Shown: positions 1 to 6,520, counted from the first letter of the stretch. The stretch: 8,137 nt of DNA from Burkholderiales bacterium (GCA_025352345.1 JANXTP010000006.1:1-8137), one strand, 5' to 3'. The notes: generated by a model not told the origin, from the sequence alone. Numbers and translations are program-made.

Positions 1-2077
1 CGATGAAGGGAATGATGATACCGCCGAGCCCGTAGATCATCAGGTTACGGCGCAACAGCGCACCGGCCCCGATGGCGCGATAGGCCACGCCCTTCAACGC
101 CAGCGGGATCAGCCCGATGATGATAAGCGCGTTGAAGATGATCGCCGACAGGATCGCGCTGGTTGGTGAAAGCTGCATGATGTTCAGCGCCTGCAACTCG
201 GGAAAGGTTGCGACGAACATGGCCGGAATGATCGCGAAATACTTGGCGACGTCGTTGGCGATCGAGAACGTGGTCAGCGAGCCGCGCGTCATCAGCATCT
301 GCTTGCCGATCTCGACCACCTCGATCAGCTTGGTCGGGTTGCTGTCGAGGTCGACCATGTTGCCGGCCTCCTTCGCGGCCTGGGTGCCGGTGTTCATGGC
401 GACGGCCACGTCGGCCTGGGCCAGCGCCGGCGCGTCGTTGGTGCCGTCGCCGGTCATCGCGACCAGCCGACCTTCGGCCTGGTAGTCGCGGATCATCTTC
501 AGCTTGGCCTCGGGCGTGGCCTCGGCCAGGAAGTCATCGACGCCCGCCTCGGCGGCGATGGCCGCGGCGGTCAGGCGGTTGTCGCCGGTGATCATCACCG
601 TCTTGATGCCCATGCGGCGCAGCTCGGCAAAGCGCTCCTTGATGCCGCCCTTGACGATGTCCTTCAGCTCGACGACACCGAGCACCCGCGGCGGCGCGAC
701 TGCGATACCGCTTGCGGTGACCACGCCATCGGCCACCACCAGCGGCGTGCTGCCGCGGCGCGCCACGTCGTCGGTGGCCTGCTGCACGTCGGCCGGGAAG
801 CTGCCGCCGAGGGCTTCGACATGCTTGCGGATCGCTTGGCCGGCGCCCTTGCGCAACTGACGCACGGTGCCGTCGCGCTCGATGTCGACGCCGCTCATCC
901 GCGTCTGCGCGGTGAATGGCACGAAGGTGGTTTTCTGCGCCGTCAGATCCCGCTCGCGCAGATTGAACTTCTGCTTGGCCAGCACGGTGATGCTGCGACC
1001 TTCGGGCGTCTCGTCGGCCATCGACGCGAACTGCGCCGCATCGGCCAACTGTCGCTCGGAGACGCCTGGCGCCGGCAACATGCTTGTTGCCTGTCTGTTC
1101 CCGAGCGTGATGGTGCCGGTCTTGTCGAGCAGCAGCACGTCGACGTCGCCCGCTGCCTCCACCGCGCGGCCCGAGGTCGCAATCACGTTTGCCGCCATCA
1201 TCCGGCTCATGCCGGCCACGCCGATGGCCGACAGCAGCGCGCCGATGGTGGTGGGGATCAGGCACACCAGCAGCGCGATCAAGGCAGTGACGGACACCGG
1301 AGTGCCGGCATGGTTGGCAGACGCGGCCGCTTCGACGCTGAAGATCGAATACGGCAGCAGCGTCACCGTGACCACCAGGAACACGATCGTCAGCGCGACC
1401 AGCAGGATCGTCAGCGCGATCTCGTTGGGGGTTTTCTGCCGCTTGGCGCCTTCGACCATCGCGATCATCCGGTCGAGGAACGATTCGCCGGGGTTCACGT
1501 TGATGCGCACCACCAGCCAGTCCGACAGCACGCGGGTGCCGCCGGTGACGGAGGCGAAATCCCCGCCCGACTCGCGGATCACCGGCGCCGATTCGCCGGT
1601 GATGGCGCTCTCGTCCACCGAGGCCACGCCTTCGATCACCTCGCCGTCGAGCGGGATCACGTCGCCCGCCTCGACCAGCACGACCGCGCCCTTGCGCAGT
1701 TCGTCAGCTTCCTGCGGATGCCAGGAGGAGCCGTGGCGAGGCTGCTCCAGCTTCTTCGCGATGGTCTTCTTCTTCATGCCGCGCAGCGACGACGCTTGTG
1801 CCTTGCTGCGGCCCTCGGCCATCGCCTCGGCAAAGTTGGCGAAGAGCACGGTGAACCACAGCCACACCGTGATCGCGAGGATGAACGACTGGGGCGCTTC
1901 GCCGTGTCCGCTCAGGGCTTGCACCCACAGGATGGTGGTGAGGATGCTGCCGACGTAGACGACGAACATCACCGGGTTGCGCCACTGCACGCGCGGGTCG
2001 AGCTTGCCGAAGGCCGAGGCGATCGCGGGCTTGACGAGGGCCGGGTCCATCAACGAAGACGTGGCGGAATGGTTCAT
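1..2077 (-). CDS. kdpB: Potassium-transporting P-type ATPase subunit B (KdpB), 3' end cut by window edge
   Basis: KdpB is the ATP-hydrolysing subunit of the inner-membrane KdpFABC K+ uptake pump. I translated the frame from 2077 to base 1: 692 codons with no stop or frameshift. It ends in the family's LLRRNL-IYGLGG-IPFI segment, so only about a dozen residues are missing. Visible P-type ATPase motifs are TGES at residues 160-163 (actuator loop), CLIPTTIGAL with P275 in the ion-path helix, DKTGT with phospho-acceptor D318, KGA at 410-412 (nucleotide pocket), TGDN at 497-500 and TGDGTND at 542-548. The TGES serine (S163) matches the E. coli Ser162 known as an inhibitory phosphorylation site. 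The ATG overlaps the kdpA stop as ATGA and has no clear Shine-Dalgarno, so translation probably depends on coupling to kdpA. kdpC should follow just beyond the left edge. Confidence 0.98.
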   Translation of the reverse strand, partial: MNHSATSSLMDPALVKPAIASAFGKLDPRVQWRNPVMFVVYVGSILTTILWVQALSGHGEAPQSFILAITVWLWFTVLFANFAEAMAEGRSKAQASSLRGMKKKTIAKKLEQPRHGSSWHPQEADELRKGAVVLVEAGDVIPLDGEVIEGVASVDESAITGESAPVIRESGGDFASVTGGTRVLSDWLVVRINVNPGESFLDRMIAMVEGAKRQKTPNEIALTILLVALTIVFLVVTVTLLPYSIFSVEAAASANHAGTPVSVTALIALLVCLIPTTIGALLSAIGVAGMSRMMAANVIATSGRAVEAAGDVDVLLLDKTGTITLGNRQATSMLPAPGVSERQLADAAQFASMADETPEGRSITVLAKQKFNLRERDLTAQKTTFVPFTAQTRMSGVDIERDGTVRQLRKGAGQAIRKHVEALGGSFPADVQQATDDVARRGSTPLVVADGVVTASGIAVAPPRVLGVVELKDIVKGGIKERFAELRRMGIKTVMITGDNRLTAAAIAAEAGVDDFLAEATPEAKLKMIRDYQAEGRLVAMTGDGTNDAPALAQADVAVAMNTGTQAAKEAGNMVDLDSNPTKLIEVVEIGKQMLMTRGSLTTFSIANDVAKYFAIIPAMFVATFPELQALNIMQLSPTSAILSAIIFNALIIIGLIPLALKGVAYRAIGAGALLRRNLMIYGLGGIIIPFI

Positions 2078-3795
2078 GGCTTGCTCGACAGCATCAGGTG
2101 CTCGACGACCGGCCCCAGGGCCAGCGCTGGCACGTAGTTCAGCAGGCCGACCAGCACCACGGTACCGATCAGCAGCATCACGAACAGTGGCCCGTGCGTG
2201 GGCAGGGTGCCGGCGGTGACCGCCATGCGCTTCTTGCCGGCCAGCGAGCCGGCAATCGCCAGCACCGGCACGATCACACCGAAGCGGCCGAACCACATCG
2301 CCACCGCCAGCAGCGTGTTGTAGAAGGGCGTGTTGGCCGACAGGCCGGCGAAGGCGCTGCCGTTGTTGTTCGCCGCCGAGGTGAGGGCGTAGAGGATCTC
2401 GGAGAACCCATGCGCACCGGGGTTGGCGATGCCGGCCTGGCCTGCATCGGCCAGCACCGCCACGGCGGCACCGCCCAGCACGAGGATTGGCGTGACGAGG
2501 ATGGCGATCGAGGTCATCTTCATCTCGAAGACCTCGATCTTCTTGCCCAGGTACTCGGGTGTGCGGCCGATCATCAACCCGGCGATGAACACCGCCAGGA
2601 TGGCAAAGATCAGCATGCCGTACAGCCCCGAGCCGACGCCGCCAAAGACCACTTCGCCCAACTGCATCAGCACCAGCGGCACGGCACCGCCGAGCGGCGT
2701 GAACGAGTCGTGCATGCCGTTGACCGCTCCGCATGAGGCCGCGGTGGTGATGGCGGCGAACAGCCCGGTGGCCGCGATGCCGAAGCGCGCTTCCTTGCCC
2801 TCCATGTTGCCGCCCGGTTGCGTGGTGCTGGCGATCTGGTCGGCGCCCAGCGAGGTCAGCAGCGGATTGCCCTGCTGCTCCTGCCCGGTGACGGCGACCA
2901 CCGAGACGACGAAGATGGCGGTCATCGCTGCCAGCACCGCCCAGCCCTGACGCGCATCGCCCGCCATGCGACCGAACATGAACACGAGTGCGGTCGGGAT
3001 CAGGAAGATCGACAGCATCTGCACGAAGTTGCTCAGCGCGGTCGGGTTCTCGTACGGATGCGCCGAGTTGGCGTTGAAGAACCCGCCACCGTTGGTGCCG
3101 AGCATCTTGATCGCCTCCTGCGAAGCGACCGGGCCCATCGAGAGCGACTGCGTGTGGCCTTGCAGCGTGGCGACCTGTTGAGTTGCGCTGAAGTTCTGGA
3201 TCACACCCTGGCTGACCAGGAACACAGCAAACACCAGCGACAACGGCAGCAGCACGTAGGCCGTTACGCGCGTCACATCGACCCAGAAATTACCGATCGA
3301 CGCCGACGAGCGGGCCACGAAGCCGCGGATCAGCGCCATCACGACCACGATGCCGGTGGCCGCGGAGAAGAAGTTCTGCACCGCCAGCGCCAGCATCTGC
3401 GTGAGGTAGCTCATCGTCGCTTCGCCGGCATAGCCCTGCCAGTTGGTGTTGGTGACGAAGGCGATGGCGGTGTTGAACGATGAATCAGCGCTGACCGCGG
3501 CCATGCCGGCGGGGTTCAGCGGCAACATCCCCTGGAATCGCTGCAGTGCATAGACCGCCATCACACCCAGGAAATTGAAGACGAGGAGCGCGATCGCGTA
3601 ATGCCGCCAGCCCATGCCCGCCGAGGGGTCTATGCCCGCCAACCGGTACAAGCCGCGTTCTGCCGCTTCGAAGGGCGCCATCCAGCGAGGGAAGCGGCCA
3701 TCGGCGACCGCCACCAGCCATCGACGCAGCGGCCAGGCCAGCAACATCAAGATCACGAGGTAGGTGGCCAGCAGCATCCAGGCGTTGGTGTTCAT
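2074..3795 (-). CDS. kdpA: Potassium-transporting ATPase subunit A (KdpA)
   Basis: KdpA is the K+-selective channel-like subunit of KdpFABC, related to the SKT (Trk/Ktr) transporters. The 573-aa product is close to the family's usual 560-600. Its four pore-loop segments are visible: FNTAIAFVTNTNWQ (107-120), MLGTNGGGFFNANSAHPYEN (231-250), AASCGAVNGMHDS (352-364) and TSAANNNGSAFAGL (472-485), each with the Asn/Gly-rich selectivity-filter pattern. Multiple hydrophobic helices fill the rest. The frame stays open upstream to 3912, but the start at 3795 is preferred: it begins MNTNAWMLLATYLVIL like the family, has GGAGG 7 nt upstream, and overlaps the kdpF stop by one base (TGATG). The longer version would overwrite kdpF. 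Its stop overlaps the kdpB start. Confidence 0.98.
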   Translation of the reverse strand: MNTNAWMLLATYLVILMLLAWPLRRWLVAVADGRFPRWMAPFEAAERGLYRLAGIDPSAGMGWRHYAIALLVFNFLGVMAVYALQRFQGMLPLNPAGMAAVSADSSFNTAIAFVTNTNWQGYAGEATMSYLTQMLALAVQNFFSAATGIVVVMALIRGFVARSSASIGNFWVDVTRVTAYVLLPLSLVFAVFLVSQGVIQNFSATQQVATLQGHTQSLSMGPVASQEAIKMLGTNGGGFFNANSAHPYENPTALSNFVQMLSIFLIPTALVFMFGRMAGDARQGWAVLAAMTAIFVVSVVAVTGQEQQGNPLLTSLGADQIASTTQPGGNMEGKEARFGIAATGLFAAITTAASCGAVNGMHDSFTPLGGAVPLVLMQLGEVVFGGVGSGLYGMLIFAILAVFIAGLMIGRTPEYLGKKIEVFEMKMTSIAILVTPILVLGGAAVAVLADAGQAGIANPGAHGFSEILYALTSAANNNGSAFAGLSANTPFYNTLLAVAMWFGRFGVIVPVLAIAGSLAGKKRMAVTAGTLPTHGPLFVMLLIGTVVLVGLLNYVPALALGPVVEHLMLSSKP

Positions 3796-3884
3796 CAGAA
3801 CGCCTCCGCCCGCAGCAGCGCGTAGACCAGATAGACGAGCAGGCCGAGCGAGGCCGCACCGGCGAGCGCATAGAGCCAGCTCAT
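3795..3884 (-). CDS. kdpF: KdpF, 29-aa subunit of the Kdp pump
   Basis: KdpF is a single-helix peptide that stabilises the KdpABC complex in the inner membrane. The product is 29 aa: MSWLYALAGAASLGL, then LVYLVYALLRAEAF. It forms one hydrophobic helix (about residues 3-23) with the typical Y-x-ALL-R/P-E-x-F ending of the family. The start is supported by GGAGGT 6 nt upstream of the ATG. Its stop overlaps the kdpA start by one base, and its ATG overlaps the stop of the preceding 30-codon ORF as ATGA. The frame can be read further upstream to 4028, but that extension is not KdpF-like and runs through the operon leader. Too short for most gene finders, but position and sequence make the call firm. 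Confidence 0.93.
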   Translation of the reverse strand: MSWLYALAGAASLGLLVYLVYALLRAEAF

Positions 3885-3973
3885 TTGCGCACCTCCAGGG
3901 CATCGCAGCCAACCACCATGCCGACGATGGCTGCGCACATCAGAGCGGCGACAAGCAGAAACAGGACGTCCAT
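3881..3973 (-). CDS. 30-aa predicted single-pass membrane peptide at the head of the kdp operon
   Basis: This frame starts at ATG 3973 and ends with a TGA (3883-3881) that overlaps the kdpF ATG as ATGA. The peptide opens MDVLFLLVAALMCAAIVGMV and continues VGCDALEVRK: one hydrophobic helix (about residues 3-21), then a short polar tail with Cys23 in a GCDALE motif. GAGG lies 4 nt before the ATG. Coding is inferred from the ribosome-binding site, the exact stop/start overlap and the amphitopic composition. From memory, many kdp operons carry a similar unnamed micro-ORF before kdpF ending in a GC(D/E)xL-type motif; I could not verify this here. It might be a further pump accessory peptide like KdpF, or simply a leader that couples ribosome entry to kdpF. 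Function unknown. Confidence 0.7.
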   Translation of the reverse strand: MDVLFLLVAALMCAAIVGMVVGCDALEVRK

Positions 3974-4050
3974 GACACCTCGGGAATCGGATTTCGATAC
4001 CCGGGGAGCGTAGGCAGTCGCGTGTCAAATCGGTGTACAGATCCGCCGGA
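3974..4050 (-). promoter_or_regulatory. kdp leader with weak promoter elements
   Basis: This is the stretch between the direct repeat and the first kdp start. A TTGACA (4028-4023, minus strand) is present, but no good -10 lies 16-18 nt after it (the sequence there is CCCGGG). An alternative is TACGCT (4012-4007) as a -10 with a poor -35 (CACCGA, 4035-4030), as expected for an activator-dependent promoter. In that reading transcription would start near 4000 and the 11-bp repeats would sit roughly 50-70 bp upstream of it, similar to the KdpE site reported for E. coli. The choice is not settled by the sequence. Confidence 0.35.
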
Positions 4051-4072
4051 GGCGCATCAAGATCGCATCAAG
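4051..4072 (-). promoter_or_regulatory. Direct-repeat operator candidate (KdpE-like) upstream of kdp
   Basis: On the minus strand two adjacent 11-mers, CTTGATGCGAT (4072-4062) and CTTGATGCGCC (4061-4051), share nine consecutive bases. An 11-bp period is the usual geometry of OmpR/PhoB-family response regulators, the family of KdpE. The repeat lies about 78 bp before the first kdp start codon. The identity of the regulator is inference; no kdpDE is in the window. Confidence 0.45.
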
Positions 4073-4114
4073 GTGCGATGGCCTGCATGGCACGCGCGGC
4101 CATCGGCCGATGGG

Positions 4115-4133
4115 TCGGACGCCAGCGGTCCGA
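4115..4133 (-). terminator. Hairpin just after the HPF-like gene, terminator-like but without T-tract
   Basis: TCGGAC (4133-4128) and GTCCGA (4120-4115) form a perfect 6-bp stem around a 7-nt loop, two bases after the TGA of the ribosome-associated protein gene. It is followed within two bases by a separate perfect 14-bp palindrome (4100-4113, core CATCGGCCGATG). There is no run of T, so this is a weak intrinsic terminator at best; it may insulate the kdp promoter or stabilise the mRNA 3' end. Confidence 0.35.
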
Positions 4134-4134
4134 A

Positions 4135-4509
4135 TCAGCCCAAGGCGTCGTCCGCTCCATCGGGTTCGACGCTTTTGCCAGGTCGGCCGCGGCGATGCGC
4201 CTCGTGTTTTTCCACGGCAGTGGTGATCGCCCGCTTGAGCTTGCCCACTGCCCCGTGGATCGCCTGATGCGCGGTGTCGGCATGGTCCTTCACGACCACC
4301 GGATCCATGCCCACCAACCGGGCTTCAAGCGTGCAGTGGATATCGTCAGGTGTGGACTTGGCATGGCTGTTGGCATCGGCGAGGTGTGCCTCGACACGCG
4401 TGACCTGCCCGGCGAACCGGCTGAGTGCGTCTTTCACCACCTCTTCCAGATGCGCTGCCATCTGATGGCGCCCGTCGACGTGGGGATCGGTGTTCAACAA
4501 GACTTGCAT
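4135..4509 (-). CDS. HPF/RaiA-family ribosome-associated protein
   Basis: The 124-aa product resembles the sigma54-modulation/S30EA (HPF/RaiA) family, whose members bind the 30S decoding region and inactivate or dimerise ribosomes in stress or stationary phase. It begins MQVLLNTDPHVDGRHQMAAH, followed by VVKDALSRFAGQVTRVEAHLAD (about 24-45), the CTLEARLVGMDPVVV strand pair (59-73) and DHADTAHQAIHGAVGKLKRAI (75-95). This matches the beta-alpha-beta-beta-beta-alpha layout of the short HPF type. Residues 100-124 form a charged, probably disordered tail; there is no long-form C-terminal dimerisation domain. The start is supported by GAGGAG 6 nt upstream. It lies 25 bp after the 68-aa ORF, so the two are probably co-transcribed. 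I recognise the family but cannot separate HPF from RaiA/YfiA function. Confidence 0.88.
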   Translation of the reverse strand: MQVLLNTDPHVDGRHQMAAHLEEVVKDALSRFAGQVTRVEAHLADANSHAKSTPDDIHCTLEARLVGMDPVVVKDHADTAHQAIHGAVGKLKRAITTAVEKHEAHRRGRPGKSVEPDGADDALG

Positions 4510-4534
4510 GGCGTGCTCCTCGGTGGGGATGGTG

Positions 4535-4741
4535 TCAGCGCAGCGGCGTCTTTCCGTCGGGCAGCGTCAGGTGCCCATCACGCCAGAAGTCGATCACTCG
4601 CGCTGTCTTTTCAGCGGGCACGAGGGCGAGCTGCTGCTGCGACTCGACCTCGGCGTTGGCGAGCGCGGCATAAGTCATCTGGTTGGCCGCTCTCAGCCAG
4701 GTGATCATGTACCTGTTTTTGGTCGTCCAGACATCGCGCAT
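4535..4741 (-). CDS. Unrecognised 68-aa protein upstream of the HPF-like gene
   Basis: The product starts MRDVWTTKNRYMITWLRAAN, runs through a Gln/Ala/Glu-rich amphipathic segment (about 20-45) and ends VIDFWRDGHLTLPDGKTPLR. Coding is supported by GC-rich third positions and its position 25 bp ahead of the HPF-like gene. The ribosome-binding site is weak (GGGGTG 4 nt before the ATG); a GTG immediately upstream (4744) is an alternative start. The pattern K-N-x-Y/W-M-x-x-W-L-x-A-A-N ... DFW reminds me of small phasin-like or PHA-associated proteins of Burkholderiales, and a true phasin lies 1.1 kb away, but this is only a resemblance from memory. No signal peptide or membrane segment is evident. 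Function unknown. Confidence 0.6.
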   Translation of the reverse strand: MRDVWTTKNRYMITWLRAANQMTYAALANAEVESQQQLALVPAEKTARVIDFWRDGHLTLPDGKTPLR

Positions 4742-4839
4742 CACACACCCCGGCAGGCCCTGAAGGGCAATGCGACGATCGTGCCGGATCGGGTTGAGTT
4801 GTCAGTCTCGCAAAGGCATGACCCGACGTGGTCTGTGTC
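4742..4839. other. Short intergenic gap between permease and the 68-aa ORF
   Basis: These 98 bases hold no convincing terminator for the permease and no clear sigma70 promoter for the downstream pair. Read-through from the permease into the 68-aa ORF and HPF-like gene therefore cannot be excluded. Confidence 0.5.
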
Positions 4840-5655
4840 CTACGCCAGCTGGGACTTGCTGCGCGCGAGTTGCTGGCCCAGCAGGTAGCTGACCCCCACC
4901 ACGGTGACGATGGCCGCGCCGAACCACAGCGCCTTGTTTTCGGCCCAGGCATCGACCTCGGGCAAGGTCTGCGTTGCCACCCCCAGGGTGGCGGTGAGCA
5001 GGCTGACGCCAGAAACCGCGAGCGCCATCATCCGCGAGGCGATGCGAGCGGTTTCGTCGGAACGGCGGATCAGCTTGGAGATCCACCAGCCGTTGAGGCC
5101 GTCGGTGGCGAGCATGCCGCCGATGAACAGCAGCGCCAGCAGCAGTGCCGGCTGCCAGCCACCGAACTGCGTGGTGGTGACGGCGAACAGCGTGGCCTGG
5201 CTGATGGTGTCGAACGACAACGCGAACAGCGTGCCGACGCCTGTCACCATCAGCGGGCTGCCGGCGCGCAGCAGCCGTGCGAACGCTCCGCTGCGCCAGC
5301 CGATCAGCGAGGCCGATTCATGGCCCGGCGTGCGCAGCACGCCGGCGATGTTGATCAGCGCCAGCAAGGTCAGCACGACGATCGACACCCAGGCGCCGAA
5401 CGATTCCAGCCACGTCGGCGCACGCCACGCCTGCGCGACGGTGGACACACAAAGTGCCACGGCGATCACCACGATGCCATGGCCCAGCGAGAACAGCACA
5501 CCGACCATCCGCGCCAGCTGGGGTCGGGGCTGCGCGTTGTAGCGTGTCAGGCCGTCGATGGCGGCCAGGTGATCAGCATCGAGCCCGTGCTTGATGCCCA
5601 GCATCAGCACCACCAGGGCCAGGCCTGCGAAGTCGCGGGGAAGGTCGATGGTCAT
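4840..5655 (-). CDS. Nickel/cobalt permease, NiCoT (HoxN/HupN/NixA) family, short divergent form
   Basis: Predicted inner-membrane Ni2+/Co2+ uptake protein, 271 aa, shorter than the 330-350 aa of HoxN. The hallmark helix-II motif is clear: KHGLDADHLAAIDGLTR (22-38), with His23, Asp26, Asp28 and His29 that bind the metal in this family. The other signatures are recognisable but altered: FSLGHGIVV (55-63; canonical GHS), LSFDTISQA (146-154; canonical LGxDTATE) and GMLATDGLNGW (180-190; canonical GM-x-x-x-DTxDG). About seven hydrophobic segments are visible. The ATG has GAGGAG 8 nt upstream. It appears to be a single gene with its own leader, isolated from the phasin by a strong terminator. No hydrogenase, urease or cobalamin gene is beside it, so nickel versus cobalt cannot be decided. 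Confidence 0.88.
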   Translation of the reverse strand: MTIDLPRDFAGLALVVLMLGIKHGLDADHLAAIDGLTRYNAQPRPQLARMVGVLFSLGHGIVVIAVALCVSTVAQAWRAPTWLESFGAWVSIVVLTLLALINIAGVLRTPGHESASLIGWRSGAFARLLRAGSPLMVTGVGTLFALSFDTISQATLFAVTTTQFGGWQPALLLALLFIGGMLATDGLNGWWISKLIRRSDETARIASRMMALAVSGVSLLTATLGVATQTLPEVDAWAENKALWFGAAIVTVVGVSYLLGQQLARSKSQLA

Positions 5656-5671
5656 TGGGCTGCTCCTCAGG

Positions 5672-5686
5672 CCGTGGCGGCCACGG
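5672..5686. promoter_or_regulatory. 15-bp palindrome in the permease leader, possible operator
   Basis: CCGTGGC and GCCACGG are perfect inverted 7-bp arms around one central base, centred about 24 bp before the permease ATG and just upstream of its Shine-Dalgarno. A TTGACT (5693-5688, minus) lies immediately upstream but has no good -10 at normal spacing. The palindrome could be a repressor site or an mRNA hairpin next to the ribosome-binding site. It does not resemble the E. coli NikR GTATGA/TCATAC operator. Confidence 0.35.
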
Positions 5687-5766
5687 TAGTCAATTCGTCA
5701 TGCAACCGACCGTACCAGAGGTCGATGCCCGCGCCAGTGGCCGCTGTCGGCTTCGATCGACATGCA

Positions 5767-5804
5767 AAGAAAAAGGCCCGGTCGACAGACCGGGCCTTTT
5801 TCTT
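5767..5804. terminator. Strong bidirectional intrinsic terminator after the phasin gene
   Basis: A perfect 17-bp inverted repeat (arms 5767-5783 and 5788-5804) surrounds a 4-nt loop, GACA on the plus strand. The GC core GGCCCGGTC is flanked by A5 on one side and T5 on the other, so each strand ends in a U-tract. It starts 48 bp after the phasin stop and separates the phasin from the permease. A smaller hairpin (ACCGAG at 5811-5816, CTCGGT at 5825-5830) precedes it. Confidence 0.92.
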
Positions 5805-5852
5805 CAAGGCACCGAGCGCAAGGCCTCGGTACGTTCAGTGCGATGCCAAAAC

Positions 5853-6401
5853 TCAGGCCGAGCGCTTCGCCTTGGTGGCCGAGGCCGCCTTCACCGCTGT
5901 GCTGGTCATCGCCTGGAAGTTGGCTTCGGCCACTTCAACGGCTTGCTTCGACGCCTTGTGCACGCTTTCGTAGGCGTTGTTCGCTGCAGCGACGGCGGAC
6001 TTCACCAGCGCCACGGCATTTTCGCTACCGGCTGGTGCGTTCTTGACGGCGGTGTCGACCACCGACATGAACTTCTTCTGCGCATCGGCAGCGGTCGCTT
6101 CAGCGGCCTTGGTGATTTCCGACGTGGTCGCGGTGGCGATGTCGTACAGGTGGCGGCTGTAAGCAGCGGCCTTTTCAGCGGCCGGTTGCAGCAGCGAGGT
6201 CTGCAGGGCCAGCAGTTCCTGTGCGTCCTTGGCCGACAGGGCAGCCTGGGTCGATTCGGCAGCTTCGCCCATCGCGGCCTTGGCCACTTGCAGGTTCAGC
6301 TCGACGAGCTTTTCAACGCCTTCGAAAGCCTTGGCGGTCAGGCCGAACAGCGTGTCAAGGTTGGACTTTTGCGCGGCGACGATTTGTTCTGCGGTCAACA
6401 T
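5853..6401 (-). CDS. phaP: Phasin (PHA granule-associated protein)
   Basis: Phasins coat intracellular polyhydroxyalkanoate granules and control their size and number. The 182-aa product begins MLTAEQIVAAQKSNLDTLFG and continues LTAKAFEGVEKLVELNLQVAK (21-41), the classic N-terminal signature of the beta-proteobacterial phasin family. It is Ala-rich and almost wholly helical, with amphipathic segments throughout (for example SAKDAQELLALQTSLLQP, 56-73, and YSRHLYDIATATTSEITKAAE, 81-101) and a basic, Ala/Lys-rich tail (KAKRSA). No cysteine and no signal peptide are present. AGGAG lies 7 nt before the ATG. It has its own strong promoter, two operator-like repeats and a strong terminator, so it is a monocistronic, probably highly expressed gene. 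Which phasin paralogue it is cannot be told from this window. Confidence 0.95.
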   Translation of the reverse strand: MLTAEQIVAAQKSNLDTLFGLTAKAFEGVEKLVELNLQVAKAAMGEAAESTQAALSAKDAQELLALQTSLLQPAAEKAAAYSRHLYDIATATTSEITKAAEATAADAQKKFMSVVDTAVKNAPAGSENAVALVKSAVAAANNAYESVHKASKQAVEVAEANFQAMTSTAVKAASATKAKRSA

Positions 6402-6499
6402 GGATATCTCCTGGGGATAGGGAAAAAAATGACGGCGTAAGAGCAGCTTGGTTGGGGCTCAAGGCCGTGGCCGTACACACATTCAAGCTGAATCACAAG

Positions 6500-6520
6500 T
6501 TTTGTTGCGGTGCAGCATGG
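6500..6520. promoter_or_regulatory. Second operator-like copy at the phasin transcription start
   Basis: TTTTGTTGC (6500-6508), GGT, then GCAGCATGG (6512-6520) matches the upstream site at 15 of 21 positions in the same orientation, including the TGC-N3-GCA core. It covers the predicted transcription start and first about 20 transcribed bases, a position suited to repression. Confidence 0.5.

Noticed and set aside
1..2077. Possible frameshift in kdpB
   Set aside because: Codon-by-codon translation of the minus strand from 2077 to 1 gives one continuous KdpB with every P-type motif in order.
821..2137. 438-codon open frame on the plus strand opposite kdpB
   Set aside because: It is antisense to an intact, fully motif-supported kdpB. 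The His/Arg/Asp-rich composition is typical of a shadow frame in GC-rich DNA.
2074..3912. Longer KdpA starting at 3912
   Set aside because: The extra 39 residues are Arg/Ala/Cys-rich, unlike any KdpA, and overlap kdpF in another frame; the start at 3795 has a ribosome-binding site.
4051..4072. FNR/CRP-type site in the kdp leader
   Set aside because: TTGAT is present twice but as direct repeats; no ATCAA inverted half-site at the required spacing.
5656..5766. Cobalamin or NiCo riboswitch upstream of the permease
   Set aside because: The leader is only about 110 nt and I see neither a B12-box-like sequence nor the four-way G-rich loops of a NiCo riboswitch.
5770..5801. Transposon or integration end from the long inverted repeat
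   Set aside because: The 4-nt loop, GC core and flanking A/T tracts immediately after a gene are those of an intrinsic terminator; no transposase or target duplication is nearby.
4828..6440. Long plus-strand frames (381 and 261 codons) opposite the permease and phasin
   Set aside because: Low-complexity Arg/His/Gln-rich shadows of well-identified minus-strand genes; one even reads through the intrinsic terminator.
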